Positions 1-10,548 of a stretch of 64,000 nucleotides of DNA are shown here, in pieces. The notes below the pieces were generated by a model. The model made no database searches, was not told the DNA's origin, and was given only the letters and a program-made list of their open reading frames with translations. The DNA is from Papilionanthe hookeriana x Papilionanthe teres (taxonomy: Eukaryota > Streptophyta > Magnoliopsida > Asparagales > Orchidaceae), in assembly GCA_022702705.1 (NCBI GenBank), contig CM040433.1:20654682-20718681 (forward strand), read 5' to 3'. Both the position numbers and the translations under genes were made by a program. Positions within the stretch are counted from its first letter, which is position 1; every line of letters starts with the position of its first letter.

Positions 1-237
1 TTATGAATCAAAATGGTGAACAAAGTAAATGGGGAAGGAACAACTTCATAACTTTGTAAACTAAAAATCAACAGGTAATAATGACCTAATAGTTGTATTA
101 CATTCATTCAATCGGTCATTAACATAAAAGAACAATACACTGGCTCAGTTACATGTATAATAAAAAGAAAAAAAAAGAAAAGCCTATGCTTAGAATTTTT
201 GGGACGTGTATTAGACGATCCACCGTCCGCTTTGTTA

Positions 238-1000
238 TCACCCTCTCACATCTTTTAGTGTTATGACATTGTAGAGTTTCTTGAAGTGCTCATGGTCAGA
301 GTATTTGTGATCATCGATCCCAACTCTTGTGAATTTGTCAATCGTCACCCTCCTACACTCTTCAAGGTGACCCACTTGGGTTTTAAGAAACTCTTTAGCT
401 GTCTTCATGTTGGCCATCTCCTCTATCAGTTTGGCATTTTCTTCTTGAATGCTAGACGCCCACTCAAACACTATCTTCAATTCTATCTTTGCACCCTCTA
501 GTCGAACCTCTACTTCAGCCGCCTGATTTGTTGTCCCATCGTATGCACCTTAAAATCCTTCGCCTTTGCCTCAGCCTTCAGGGTAATTTCCCTCATGCTC
601 AGGTAAAGGAAAGTTAACTGATGCTTCGAAGCATAGCCGAGTAGCTGAAATTGGTGGACCAAATAACATTTTTGATGGGTCAGAAGTTATTCAAATGCCT
701 CTCAACCCCGCCAACCAAAGGACGTCAGTGATGGTCGTGGCGTATTCAGCCATCTCTAGTGTCATATGAAACCAATCCCTTTCGATGTTTATTTGAGCGA
801 AGTTGGAGTCCAAATTGGGAAAGACCCCATTGGTCGTTTCTCTTACAATGGACTATAGAGATCTTTACCTCACTTCCTTTTCTTGGGAGGTGAAGGGAGA
901 GATGTGTCAAAATATGGAGCCAGGGCCTTGCATTTCTATCGGTGCTCTGACTCCTCGACCGCCTCGAGCTCCACTTCTCTGAGCTTTCTTCCGCATTCAT
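238..1000 (-). pseudogene. Antisense coiled-coil ORF remnant, possibly Tat-type extra ORF
   Basis: Read on the minus strand, 480-238 is an open 80-residue stretch rich in Glu, Lys and Met with heptad-like spacing (EENAKLIEEMANMKTAKEF), which suggests a coiled coil. Reading traces with stops extend up to about 1,000. I do not recognise the protein with certainty. Many Tat-group retrotransposons carry an extra ORF on the opposite strand between integrase and the 3' LTR. The second copy of this region lies just downstream of a plus-strand Tat integrase tail (44,551-44,922), which fits such an antisense ORF. The family assignment is inference. The frame is broken and no full-length product is expected. 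Confidence 0.35.
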
Positions 1001-1369
1001 CGCTTGATTGGATCGGCCGGTATTGCTCGGGGCTAAGGGCTAGGTCGGCTTATCCTCTTTTACATAGAGGAATATGACCCGAGGTTGATGGTCGAGAAGC
1101 TTCCTATATCGATGAGTGTTTAGTGGATTCCCTAGCTTTAAATCTAAAGATGAAAGGAGTCGATGCTTCTCGGTGGTAATCCCTCGATGATCATTCATAG
1201 GACTCCCAAGCCTCAAATTCAAGGATGGAATAAGTTGACGCCTCTCAGTCGTAATCCCTCGAATATCCTAAGTTTATCAAGGAAGGTTTTCGTTCAATCA
1301 TCATAAATTCTTCGGTGACTTTATTTTGAATAACAACTAAAGTTTTGGAGAATAAGTGTTAGTTCTGAG

Positions 1370-1600
1370 CCTAGAACTGATCTACCTGTTGGGCCACCCT
1401 CTTCCTATTCCTCTTCCTCGACCTCTGCTCACTGAGGATAAGCCCCTCCTCTTTGTACTTCATTAGCACTTTCTTCAAAGTAGCGCAAAGTTCCTTTTTT
1501 CCTCTACGTCATTGGAGGCTGCCTACATCTCAAGTGTCATAGTATTGTACTTGGAGGGGTCAGTAAACTAAATCACCAACACTTGTTTCCCTATGATAAT
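1370..1600 (-). pseudogene. Small reading-frame remnant with basic C-terminus
   Basis: Minus strand, 1,480-1,370 reads about 35 codons open, containing MKYKEEGLILSEQ followed by a strongly basic run (RSRKRNRKR) and a TAG stop near 1,370. The basic run looks like a nuclear localisation signal. Shorter frame traces continue upstream to about 1,600 with a frame change. The same frame and stop are kept in copy 2 near 46,880-46,990. No family is recognised. It may belong to the same decayed antisense gene as 238-1,000. Confidence 0.25.
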
Positions 1601-2460
1601 CGTGAGTCTAAGTGGAACCTCCCTCTTTTATGGGTCCCCGATTGACCTAGTGGTGATGCCAAATTTTCACATGACCCCCGAAGAAGTTGAAGCTTCCAAT
1701 ATTTTTTCTTTTTCTTTAGGTCCATCAGATGGAACTTATGGGTTTAGAAAATAAAAACATAGACATTTGATTTCACCCTGAAGGATAACAAGTGAGATAA
1801 CAACTCCTAAGATAAGGGGATCTCCATCTGACGCGAGTAAACCAAGTAAGTCATCACTATGGCTCAAAGTAACCAACAAAACATGTCCTAGAACAAAAAT
1901 AGGTCATCGTCCAAGTAATCAGTCACCCTAACTTCTGACTCAACTGGCTCAAGCACAAGACTTGAGCCAAACATTTGGAAAAATATTTAGAGGTCATGGA
2001 GCATTGGAAAAAACCGACCAAAAGGAAGGAGGAATGGAAAATGAAAAGTGTGACTCGATTATTCTATTTAACACAATATATAAGATCTCCAGAGAATTGA
2101 AAACATTGTGAATCCATATCTTGGACTTTCTAAATCCACATCAAATTGACTCAAAAATAGAGAATGCACAATGATGAAAATTTTTGAAATTTGACAAAAT
2201 TAAATTTCTATTTATGATAAGAAGTATTTTACAAAAGAATTATCAACCGCCTTAGACAGCACAAAACCCCAACTCACGAGATCCGAATGTAATGCGTGCC
2301 TTTCAAATTTAAATTTTGTTATGCCCCATTCTTACATTCGAACGTGGAAAATTAAGCTGGTCCCACAAGCTTGTCTGAAGGTTCACGAACTCAACTCGGA
2401 GGGTCATCATATCTAAACCACCTTGTGCTTTTATCCAATTCGAATTTACTTTAAAATATA
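1601..2460. other. Non-coding decayed sequence, no recognised feature
   Basis: There is no ORF over 60 codons, and no LTR, PBS or tRNA that I can recognise. The matching stretch in copy 2 is 47,110-47,969. It is probably the remainder of the Tat element into which the Athila array was inserted. Confidence 0.4.
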
Positions 2461-2491
2461 AGATTTTGGCATCACTACTAAAAGATATAAA

Positions 2492-2509
2492 TCCTTAGCA
2501 ACAATGCCA
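2492..2509 (-). promoter_or_regulatory. Primer binding site next to LTR1 (tRNA-Asp type, decayed)
   Basis: On the minus strand it aligns with the complement of the plant tRNA-Asp 3' end (TGGCGCCGTTGCCGGGGA). There are six mismatches, all transitions. It lies 11 bases beyond the end of LTR1, where a reverse-transcription primer site belongs. The plus strand immediately left (2,464-2,485) reads a second, mirrored PBS-like sequence starting TTTTGGCATCA. Confidence 0.6.
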
Positions 2510-2520
2510 AAGACTTTACT

Positions 2521-4165
2521 TGGAGCGTAATTTTAACTTTACTAACAATTAAATATTTTAATCTTTTAATTGCAGAGTTACTTTCAAACGCAAGTATACG
2601 TATCGTTCAAGTAATACAAGGCTCTAATGGAGTCCTGGAAATCGATCCCACAGAGAGATATATTAAAGCCTACAGACTAGGATTATGAAAATCAATTCAG
2701 AATTGCAACTAAATCGAATTGCCTATCTGTCACTAATATGCAATCGATAATAATATGAAACTTATATTAAAAACTAGTTTTACTAATAATTATTAATACT
2801 ACAAGTGTCAAGTTCAAATATAGATAATAGCAAGAATCTTTCTCTATAGTTAAGATATTTAAGTGAAATGATAATTATAATTAGTTTTAATGTGTTGTGC
2901 CAAACAGGAGCATACCTATTTTTTACCCTTTGGTCTGAGGCATAAAGAACATTGACTAATCCTATGCTTGGCAATCGATTCTGCGGCTAGGCTGAGAGGA
3001 TACCAGCTCTCACCTCAGAGTTCCCACATTCCCCTCACCTGAGGGCTAACAATCTACACATCAGAACCCAAACGATAGGACCAAATTGAAGATTTTAGCC
3101 TGTCACTCTAAAATCTCCAATTCTACGCCCGATTAATATTATTTCCCTATTTATTTGCACTTCTCCCTTCAAGGATTTACTCATCTACCTTACAAAGAGA
3201 AATGTGATACATATAAGTTAAAAATTCTTAGCCCATGGTCAGTTCTTAAGAATTCTTCATGAATTTTAACAATACAAATGACCAATTCGTATAGTAAAGT
3301 AAGTTTAGGTATAGTACCATCACAACTTCTTCTATAATTTATTTAATAGACTAATTATATAATCATTTCACAAAAAACATCAAAACCAGGAGAAAGATAG
3401 AACAACTACTTAGAATTCATGAAGAGGATGCAATAAAACTTAGATTTCATATAATAAAGTAAAGTTCTATACACTAAAAACAAATAAACACTACTTATAT
3501 CAAATTCCTCCCCAAGCAAACTCCTTGAAGTTCCTCAGGATCCTTTCCTTAGATATCTCCTTTGAAACGTCAATGTGGAAGAGTTCTCTCACTTCCCTTC
3601 CACTCTTGCAATCCCTCGAAGAATTCCTTACAAATTCTCTATTTGAACTCACTACTTACTAAATTAAACTCACTAATAGACTCTCTTTTACACTATGGAC
3701 TCACTAATAATCACTTTTGAGATCAGAAGAAGAGCCCTTTTTCGGCCTAAATTCATTCCTTTTAAAGTTGTAGAAGAGTCTCTAAGGGTTGTGAAGGCAC
3801 CCCTTCGAAAATCATCCACATTCAACGTATTTCTGGAAAGATTAGTCGACCCCGCCATTGGTGGCCTCGAGGCGCCATCGGCGGCCTTCTTGAAACAATG
3901 CATTTAAACAGTCCCCGCCGTCAGCGGTCTCCCTTATAATTAATTCTGAACTCTTGGGAAAATCACGACGTCAGCGGCCTAGGTTTAATTTGCATAATTT
4001 AGTCCTTTTTGGTCCAAATCTTCTCATTTTTGCATATTTTTGTTCCCTTGTCCTTAATGCTTCATACGTGCAGAAAAATACTAATAATACCTTTCTTTAA
4101 ACTGCAATATCATCAAAATCTGTGTAAAATAAGCATGAAAATCTTGAACTTTTTCTCTTAGGTCA
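2521..4165 (-). repeat. Athila LTR1, copy 1
   Basis: Read on the minus strand it begins TGACCTAAGAG directly after a polypurine tract and ends CA just before the PBS, 1,645 bp in all. It shares landmarks with the other LTRs of the window: a segment around ACTTTAAAG near its start, GC-rich inverted modules, a block about a lariat-like TATTTGCAC stretch, and near its end the run GATACGTATACTTG. It is clearly homologous to LTR2 but divergent, so the two are not the paired LTRs of one recent insertion. Confidence 0.75.
3848..3972. repeat. GC-rich inverted-repeat modules in LTR1
   Basis: A cluster of short motifs of the form CGCC-n-CGGCG and relatives (GCCATTGGTGGC, GGCGCCATCGGCGGCC, CCGCCGTCAGCGG) stands out in AT-rich surroundings. 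Each can fold into a short GC hairpin. Equivalent clusters occur in LTR2 and in the spacers before the extra ORFs. Confidence 0.6.
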
Positions 4166-4180
4166 AAATCCCCTAAACTT
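4166..4180 (-). promoter_or_regulatory. Polypurine tract before LTR1
   Basis: Minus strand AAGTTTAGGGGATTT abuts the TG start of LTR1. It is the expected plus-strand primer for reverse transcription. Copy 2 reads AAGTTTGGGGGATTT at 49,674-49,688. Confidence 0.65.
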
Positions 4181-5654
4181 AACTATTACTTGCCCTCAAT
4201 TAATCTTTAATAATACATAAATATTATGATTTATTGTGGTAAAGTTTTAATGCGTAAATACTATAGTTTTGATTTAAATAAATATTATAATAAGAATTCT
4301 TAGAAAGATTTTCAAATAATTAGATTAATTCTGCGAGTATAAGGCTATCTAATCATCAAGTTTAAGAGTTCTAGTTTTCTATTCATTTCAAGAATGACTA
4401 TATGTTGCAATATTAATTCACTTAGAGTATTCAGAAGATAGGAAATTCATGAAGAAACTATAAGTAAGAAACTAATCATAAATATAAGTTCAGAAATGTT
4501 TTTAGTTTTCCTTTTAGGTTAATCCAAGTGAAGCCAATTTTTAATAAGGCATATCCTCAAGCTTCTCATCACTTATTCTCTTTTCTTTTTCTTTTTTTTT
4601 CTTTTCGAGGATTCTTTTTCAATCCTTTTTCTTTTTCTTTTTCTTTTTCAAGTGAGGATTACTATTTCTAGATAGCCTCTTAATATATTTGAACTTCACT
4701 CTTCTTTTCCTAAATTTTAAACTTTCAACATTCTTTACCTTATATGTACTTCATAGTTTTTACTTTATTGAATCTCAATCTTTTCTTTCTCAACTGAATT
4801 CCTAAGATTCTTAATATTTCAAAATATAGTTTTCCTTTAAATAGTTAACTATAGTCTTATCCTCTTATTCTAAATATCTTAATCTACAAGATTAATTTTT
4901 ATTATAAAAAATATTTCTTTGAATCATTTACAATATTTAGATAAAATCTAAACATAGTTATTAGAATTAAATTTTATCACAAAAATTATAGTAATAATTT
5001 TTGAAAATATGTTATTTGAGAACATATAATAGTTAAGAATTTTCCTCCCTCCCCCAAACTTAAAGTTTTCTATAAATAGAAATAGTACATGGGTGAAAGA
5101 AAATTCTAAATATAAAATTCATACCTTTGCACTTTAAGCATTTTTTTTAAATTTATATAATAGTTAAGAATATAAATTTGTAGGTTTGTTTCAAAATCTC
5201 TAACTTCAACTGCCCTGTAATATTAAAATTCCTTCTACACACATAACAGTTTAGAAAATTTGCTGGGGTAATGAAATTTTAAAACAAGTATATAAAACTA
5301 AACATTAAATAAAAAAAAAACTAACTACACTACACAGAACATATGCATTTCACAACACGTAACAAACAAGTTTACTATTTCAAACTAAACAGTTCATAAT
5401 TACACTTACTATTACAGATATCACAAGCATCTAGAAATGAAAATGTAAACTACCACATTAAATACATATCACAGATAATAAAGCATTATCCACTATATAA
5501 TCCATAATAATAAAAGTTCAACAACTTAAACAAAAACAAACAAAAACACAAACAATACATCACTATCAAATGATCAAGCATCAAAATCCCACACAATGTC
5601 TTCATCACCCTGGTCAGCAGGAGGATTGGGCTGATACTGAGTATATCTGGGGCA
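4181..5654 (-). other. 3' untranslated region of the gag-pol-less Athila unit
   Basis: AT-rich, with no ORF. It holds a CTTTT/CTTTTT pyrimidine tract at 4,579-4,650 and a second polypurine-like tract at about 5,043-5,062 (minus TTAAGTTTGGGGGAGGGAGG), some 880 bp from the one at LTR1. The same order occurs at 10,549-11,934 and, more decayed, at 35,621-36,632. Confidence 0.55.
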
Positions 5655-6734
5655 CTATGGAAAATTCACATCTGGCTCTCGTTGGTAATATCTAGCCTGA
5701 GCATCGTAATGAGCCATCTCAAAATCTGAACGCCTCTGAAGATACTCACTATCATGATCATATCTTCTTTCTAGCCATTTAATCCTGTGATCAATCTTTT
5801 CTAATCTTTCATCTAATTTCTCAAAACTTTTCCTCTGCAGGGTCATGTCATTCATCAGATCATACAAGGTAGGGGAACTGGAGGTAGGAGGGTCATAGCT
5901 AGTAGAAGGGATATCTCTACTAGTAGATGGTTCTTTGCTCCTACTCCCTGATCTCCATTCCTCATGGGATGTATAAGTATTTATATTTCCTTTACTAATG
6001 GGTCTCATAGGATACACCTATTCCTCATCATCTCTGGCTTCAACTCCAGACAGTTGACAAAGTGCATAAATGAGGCCAAGATGCCCTAAATATCCACTTG
6101 TCTCACTCCTCGTAGTAGCCATAATATTCTTATAGATTATCTTCCCCACATTAATTCCTTTATTGTTCTGAATACAAAAATTCAGAACAGCTCTCTCTCT
6201 CAAGACTTCACTATGATGGTATGTAGGTAGCACAGTTGAATAGATGAAATAATGCCATGCCTTAGCAGTGGCATTCATCATGGACAGTGGAAAGTTAATC
6301 CGTTCACGATTTTTAATTTTCCAAACTCCTTTCCCATCAGTGAGAAAGTCGATAACATCATCCAACGGACCTTCCATTATTCCAAAGGTTTCAAACTTGC
6401 TAGTATAATAGTCTTGAAGCTCGTAAAAAGAGTTAATTCTATTAGCACTAAATTCGACAGAGAAACCCCTTACTTGGACAGGCTCGTCCTCAATTTGAGT
6501 CAGATTCAAGTAAAACTCTCTAACAACTTCGACAACAGCTTTATTTTTTGTATAGCAGAAATTCTCCCATCCTCTCTCCTTGATAATTCATTTCACCTCT
6601 CCTCCAGGATTCTCAAAAACTTTATCATTAATACACTTCTTACTTTGGAAAAGTGAAGTGTACCTCGATTGAGCTTTTGCATTAACGAATCGAGTTTCGT
6701 CAAATTCAAGTCTTCTCTTTTGTCTTGGAGCCAT
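5655..6734 (-). pseudogene. ORF A' : Athila extra ORF (PF20167-like), two nonsense codons
   Basis: The ATG complement is at 6,732-6,734 and the product starts MAPRQKRR. About 360 codons are readable: a basic N-terminus, a core with KAWHYFIYSTVLPTYHHSE and NFCIQNNKGINVGKIIYKN, then a Ser/Pro-rich stretch (STSRDIPSTSYDPPTSSSP) and a C-terminal coiled coil (KLDERLEKIDHRIKWLERRYD). The core resembles the 'putative plant transposon protein' domain (PF20167) often found downstream of pol in Athila-type elements. Its function is unknown. Two in-frame stops occur, one about 50 codons in (near 6,587) and one TGG to TAG near 6,018. Both are shared with copy 2, so they predate the split of the copies. 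Confidence 0.75.
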
Positions 6735-7580
6735 TGTTTGATCTATCAAATCACAAAAAATTCAAACTAATCTCCAAAATAATAACACAATGGCTTCTAA
6801 ATGGGGTTTAAATCAATCTAAATCAATTTCCATGAATTCCTTCCAAGTCTTTTCTCCACATTTTAAAATTTCCCAAAATTTCTCAAAGTGGAAGAAATTA
6901 ATGGTGAAAATAAAGGATTTTTACATAGGAATGAAGCTCTTACCAAGGGAAGATGAAATACAATGCTAGAATTGGTTGAAATCGCTCCAAATCCAAGATC
7001 TCTCAAGCCCTAGATCAGTTTTTCAGGTAAAAAGGGGAAGAAGAAGATGAGTAGTGGCATTTGACATGTCAAAATCACGTTAAATAGGTATTTTTTCACG
7101 AGCACGCCGTCAACGGGCTCATTCGCGCCATCGGCGGGCTCTATGGAGTTATTTTCCTGTTCTTTTCGGGAAAATCGCGCGTCGGCGGCCTTGAGGGCGT
7201 CGACGGCGAGATTTTCTAAAATTGAACATTTTGCGATTTTTCTCAATTTTAAGCCTCGTTGTCATGCGTCGATCCTTTTTATTATATATTTTAATTAATT
7301 TAGTGATGTTTTAACACAAATAAACATACACACAACAAAATTCACATTTATTAAATCCAAGTTTTTACAACACACCATACATACCACACATAAGTAGGTA
7401 TTCTTTCAACCTAAATCCATCAATCAGCGTCGCAATCCAAACCACGACACTCAAAATGCCGAAAACAAACATGTCAAACTTAATCTCATCTATACTGAGA
7501 TTAAAAGCAAACTAATTAAACACACAAACAAACATTGTTTAAATTAAACACAATATACTGAAATAAACTAATTAAGTCCA
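6735..7580 (-). other. Spacer between ORF B' and ORF A' with GC-rich modules
   Basis: No gene. GC-rich inverted modules lie at 7,100-7,212 (CGCCGTCAACGGGC, CGCCATCGGCGGGC, CGTCGGCGGCC). A 37-bp segment (about 7,051-7,087) is missing from copy 2. The layout matches the ORF B to ORF A spacer at 13,079-13,958. Confidence 0.5.
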
Positions 7581-8720
7581 CTACTCTTCTGAGCTAGTAC
7601 TGGTCTCTCCTTTGATATCTCCCATCGTTTGAACATGGACAAACAAGTTGTAAAAAGGTCGAAATGGGAATTCTTCAGTGGAATCTTCATCGATCCATCC
7701 CATCTTTATCATCAATCACACTAAACTTGCTTTAAATTATCCAGTATGGTCAAAATGCTATTTCATTCTCCAATCGATGTGATCGAAGAAATCAAACATA
7801 TTGTTAATCGTGCTTGTTAAGTTACGTACCCGATTCTCCATACTTTTGATTTTATGCATGGGTATTGGTGTCTTGTCTGCTACTAAAGGCTGAACTGGAA
7901 CATAATTATGCAAAGCTTGATCCAGGATCAAGCCTACATCACTCTCTCCATCAATGGTTGAGAACATCTGAGTTAGATCTAAAGGTTTCCAAGGTAGCAA
8001 TATCTTCTCCCAAACCTCGTACGAAACTTGAAACAAATTGCAAATCGATAAAATTGTGGAAGGATGTCCAAGCCCTTGGGATGATCCTTGAACGATCAGG
8101 CCATAAACAAATTTCACAATAATCGATCCAATATCAATGGGCCATCCCCTCTAAATGCAATAGTTTAAGATTGCACTTTCTTTCGTAACCTTGCCAATTT
8201 TCATCGTCGGCAACAATTTCGCAGAGATGAAAAAGTGCCAATGTTTCGAAACAGGATTTAAGAGAGTAGCAGAGAAACTAACATGCCCATTCTCTCTATC
8301 TTCCCATTCATTGGTTTCGTCCGTAAAAAAATGATATATCTAGTTCATCTTTTCTTTCATCGGCACGAAATTTGAAAAGTAATAGACTGGAACATTCTCA
8401 AGCATATATAACTCATTAATTCTCCCAGAATTAAATGTAATCCACCTACCTCGCACATAAACGCTTCCTTGGTTGATTCCATGTAAATTTGCGTAGAATT
8501 TTTTAACCACCTGCGGCAGTAGTGTAGCAGAACACTTCCCATCTTCTTCGTACGATCATTTCTTTGATTGGTGACAAAGAATTAGTTTGTCCTCTATTGA
8601 CAAATCCTCTTTCTTTAATCAATATTTTCTTTGAGATTTCCTTGTTGAAGAGTCGCTGCGCCTCTGCACTGACGAAGTTTCTCCTGTTGTAAACTCAAAA
8701 TCTTGGGTTGTCAATCAAAT
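7581..8720 (-). pseudogene. ORF B' : second Athila extra ORF, broken
   Basis: Minus strand. The clearest open part is 8,117-7,758 (about 119 residues, VYGLIVQGSSQGLGHPST, then VSYEVWEKILLPWKPLDL, ending in a helical FDFFDHIDWRMK). Further frame traces lead to the stop at 7,581-7,583 (ending GETSTSSEE) and upstream to an N-terminus like that of ORF B (NRRNFVSAEAQ, KERGFVNRG) near 8,700. It parallels the more complete ORF B at 13,959-15,113 over its whole length. Several frame changes and stops separate the pieces; some are at CAG/CTG sites and may be sequence errors. It is paralogous to ORF A'. Function unknown. Confidence 0.65.
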
Positions 8721-8861
8721 TCGAAGCTATTTGAGAAGAATTGATGAGAAAATCCATTCATTTTTGGGAGTTTGGAATGTTTAGGAATCGTCCATAGGAG
8801 TTTATAAAGGACAAATTAGCTAAAAACCGTCGTTTTGAACATGAAAAACTACCCACTCGCT

Positions 8862-8960
8862 GATCCCGCCGTCGGCGGCCTCGAAGCGCCGTCGGCGAAG
8901 CTTATACAATTATATACCGCAGCTCTCGGGAAAAACCCGCCGTCGCGTGGCGTCGAGCGC
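8862..8960. repeat. GC-rich inverted modules upstream of ORF B'
   Basis: Repeated CGCCGTCGGCG-type motifs (three or four) precede ORF B'. Only about 35 bases separate them from the PBS of LTR2. In the gag-pol-bearing unit the same modules lie between integrase and ORF B (15,256-15,345). The gag-pol deletion junction therefore falls in about 8,955-8,994. Confidence 0.55.
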
Positions 8961-8993
8961 GTGACCCACTTTTTTATATGTTTGCAAATTATG

Positions 8994-9011
8994 TTAATAG
9001 CAACGGAACCA
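8994..9011 (-). promoter_or_regulatory. Primer binding site next to LTR2
   Basis: Minus strand TGGTTCCGTTGCTATTAA aligns with the tRNA-Asp 3' complement. TGG and CCGTTGC are intact and the rest is changed, including transversions. The LTR ends 7 bases away (GATCA then AGTTTTT), the same spacing type as at 38,297-38,303. Confidence 0.6.
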
Positions 9012-9018
9012 AAAAACT

Positions 9019-10532
9019 TGATCCCGCTCTAAATATAGATATATGATTTAATGTATAATGTGGATTCTACGCAAGTATACGTATCGTATCAAGTAATACG
9101 GGGCTCTAGTGGAGTCCTCGGTTATCGATCCCACGAGGAAGTTTTTAACAGATTTGTTATCAGCTAAATTTAAAGGAATTATTTATGAATAAAGTGAACG
9201 GAAATTCAAAGTAACTATAGCAAACTAAAGTAAACTAATGCTTGAAATAAGTTGATTTAAATAATTCAGAAAAAGTATCCTTCTCCTTGTTTTTAGAAAA
9301 TTAAGTGAATGATGAATTTTAAATAGAATTCTTAAATTGTATTGTGACAAATAGGAGCATTCCTATTCTTTACCCTTTGGTCCAGGTGCAAAGAACATTG
9401 ACTAATCCTATGTTTGATTATCGAATCTCCGGCTAGGTCGGGAGGATACCGGCTGCCACTTCGAGCTCCCACGTTCCCCTCACTCGAGGGCTAACATCTA
9501 CACTTCAGCTCTCAAACAATAGGACCGAATTGAATATTTTAGTCTGTCACACTAAAATGTCCAATTCTACGTCCGATAATTAATATTTCTCTATTTATTT
9601 GCACCCGCCTTCCAAGGCTTTTGACTTCCCTGAATATTGAATGTAATTTTTACTATAGTTGATAATTCAACATATTTTAACAAATCAATTGTCCAGATTG
9701 AAAGTAAATTAAGTTTTAAGTAAAATTATCACAATTTATTTATATTATATTAGGTGCTTCTATTTAATTTCATCAATCCGCATAATTTTCATAAACAAGG
9801 AGAAAGACTAAGAAAACTACTCAGAATGCATGGGAATAAAACAAAGCATGGATTTCATTTAAAGTTAACAACAATAAACAAAGATACTTATCTTAATTTC
9901 CTCCCCAAACAGACTCCTTGAAGTTCCTTTGACTTTTTCTTCTAGTACAGCAATCTAAATAACACTCAATTAAACTAATAAACTCACTAAATACACTCAA
10001 ACTCGCTAAATTAGACACATAGAAGACTCAAGAGACATACACAAATGACACTTAAGACACTAGAAAGACACACACAATCACTAGAATTCGGCCTCTATTT
10101 ATAGAGGTGAGCAAAGGTCCAAGGGGTGCTTAAACACCTCTTCAAAAAGTGTCCAGGTTCAATGTATTTGTATTTTGAACTGTCTCGCCGTCGGCGAGAA
10201 ACGACCTCGCCGTCAGCGGGGCTTCTAGAAGGTCTTCAAACCGCGCGATCTCGCTGTCGGCGGGCTCGGGATCGCTGTCGGCGAGGTAGTTATAATTCCT
10301 TTAGATATTCTCCTCACGATCTCGCCGTCGGCGCTTCGATCTCGCCTTCGGGGACTTAGTTCAATTTGCATGAATTCCTTCTTTTTGATCTAAATTCGCT
10401 CCATTTCATGCTTTTTTACTTCCATCACTTATAAATCTTCATTCCTGCAATAAAATAAAGAAAATACCTTTCTTTAAAGTGCAAATTCATCAAAAATAGA
10501 TATGAATTTCTTAATGTATTTTTCTGTGATCA
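9019..10532 (-). repeat. Athila LTR2, copy 1
   Basis: Minus strand, TGATCACAG after a polypurine tract to GGATCA before the PBS, 1,514 bp. It serves as the 3' LTR of the gag-pol-bearing unit on its right and as the 5' LTR of the deleted unit on its left. It contains GC modules at 10,184-10,356. Differences from its copy-2 twin are centred on CAG/CTG, for example ACGGGG for ACAGGG near 9,098 and CACGAGG for CACAGGG near 9,132. Confidence 0.75.
10184..10356. repeat. GC-rich inverted-repeat modules in LTR2
   Basis: There are at least six motifs of the CGCCGTCGGCGA or CGCTGTCGGCG kind within 170 bp, in an otherwise AT-rich LTR. TCGCCGTCGGCGA at 10,184-10,196 is an inverted repeat with a single central base. 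Some sit in the expected promoter/leader part of the LTR. Confidence 0.65.
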
Positions 10533-10534
10533 AA

Positions 10535-10548
10535 ATCCCCCAAACTTA
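10535..10548 (-). promoter_or_regulatory. Polypurine tract before LTR2
   Basis: Minus strand AAGTTTGGGGGATTT immediately precedes the TG start of LTR2. The same tract is kept in copy 2 at about 56,000-56,012. Confidence 0.7.

Larger units (their letters stand above)
2521..10532 (-). mobile_element. Gag-pol-less Athila unit (LTR2-PBS-ORF B'-ORF A'-PPT-LTR1), copy 1
   Basis: In element orientation the order is LTR2, PBS, GC modules, ORF B', ORF A', 3' UTR, PPT and LTR1. The replication cis-signals are present, but gag, protease, RT, RNase H and integrase are absent: a clean internal deletion between PBS and the region upstream of ORF B'. LTR1 and LTR2 are too different to have come from a single insertion. 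A recombinant of two Athila elements sharing LTR2 is therefore more likely than a mobile non-autonomous element. LTR1 is again followed by a PBS, as in a tandem LTR array. Confidence 0.6.

Noticed and set aside
4579..4650. CTTTT tract as an intrinsic terminator or telomere-like repeat
   Set aside because: It is a plain pyrimidine tract in a retrotransposon 3' UTR, repeated at the same place in all copies. It does not match TTTAGGG.
6252..6656. 134-codon plus-strand ORF, repeated at 51,761-52,165
   Set aside because: It is the antisense shadow of ORF A'. Its conservation in both copies only reflects the duplication.
10126..10359. Plus-strand Arg/Ser-rich ORF over the LTR2 GC modules (also 55,589-55,837)
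   Set aside because: Arg/Ser content comes directly from the repeated CGCCGTCGGCG words. No evidence of translation.
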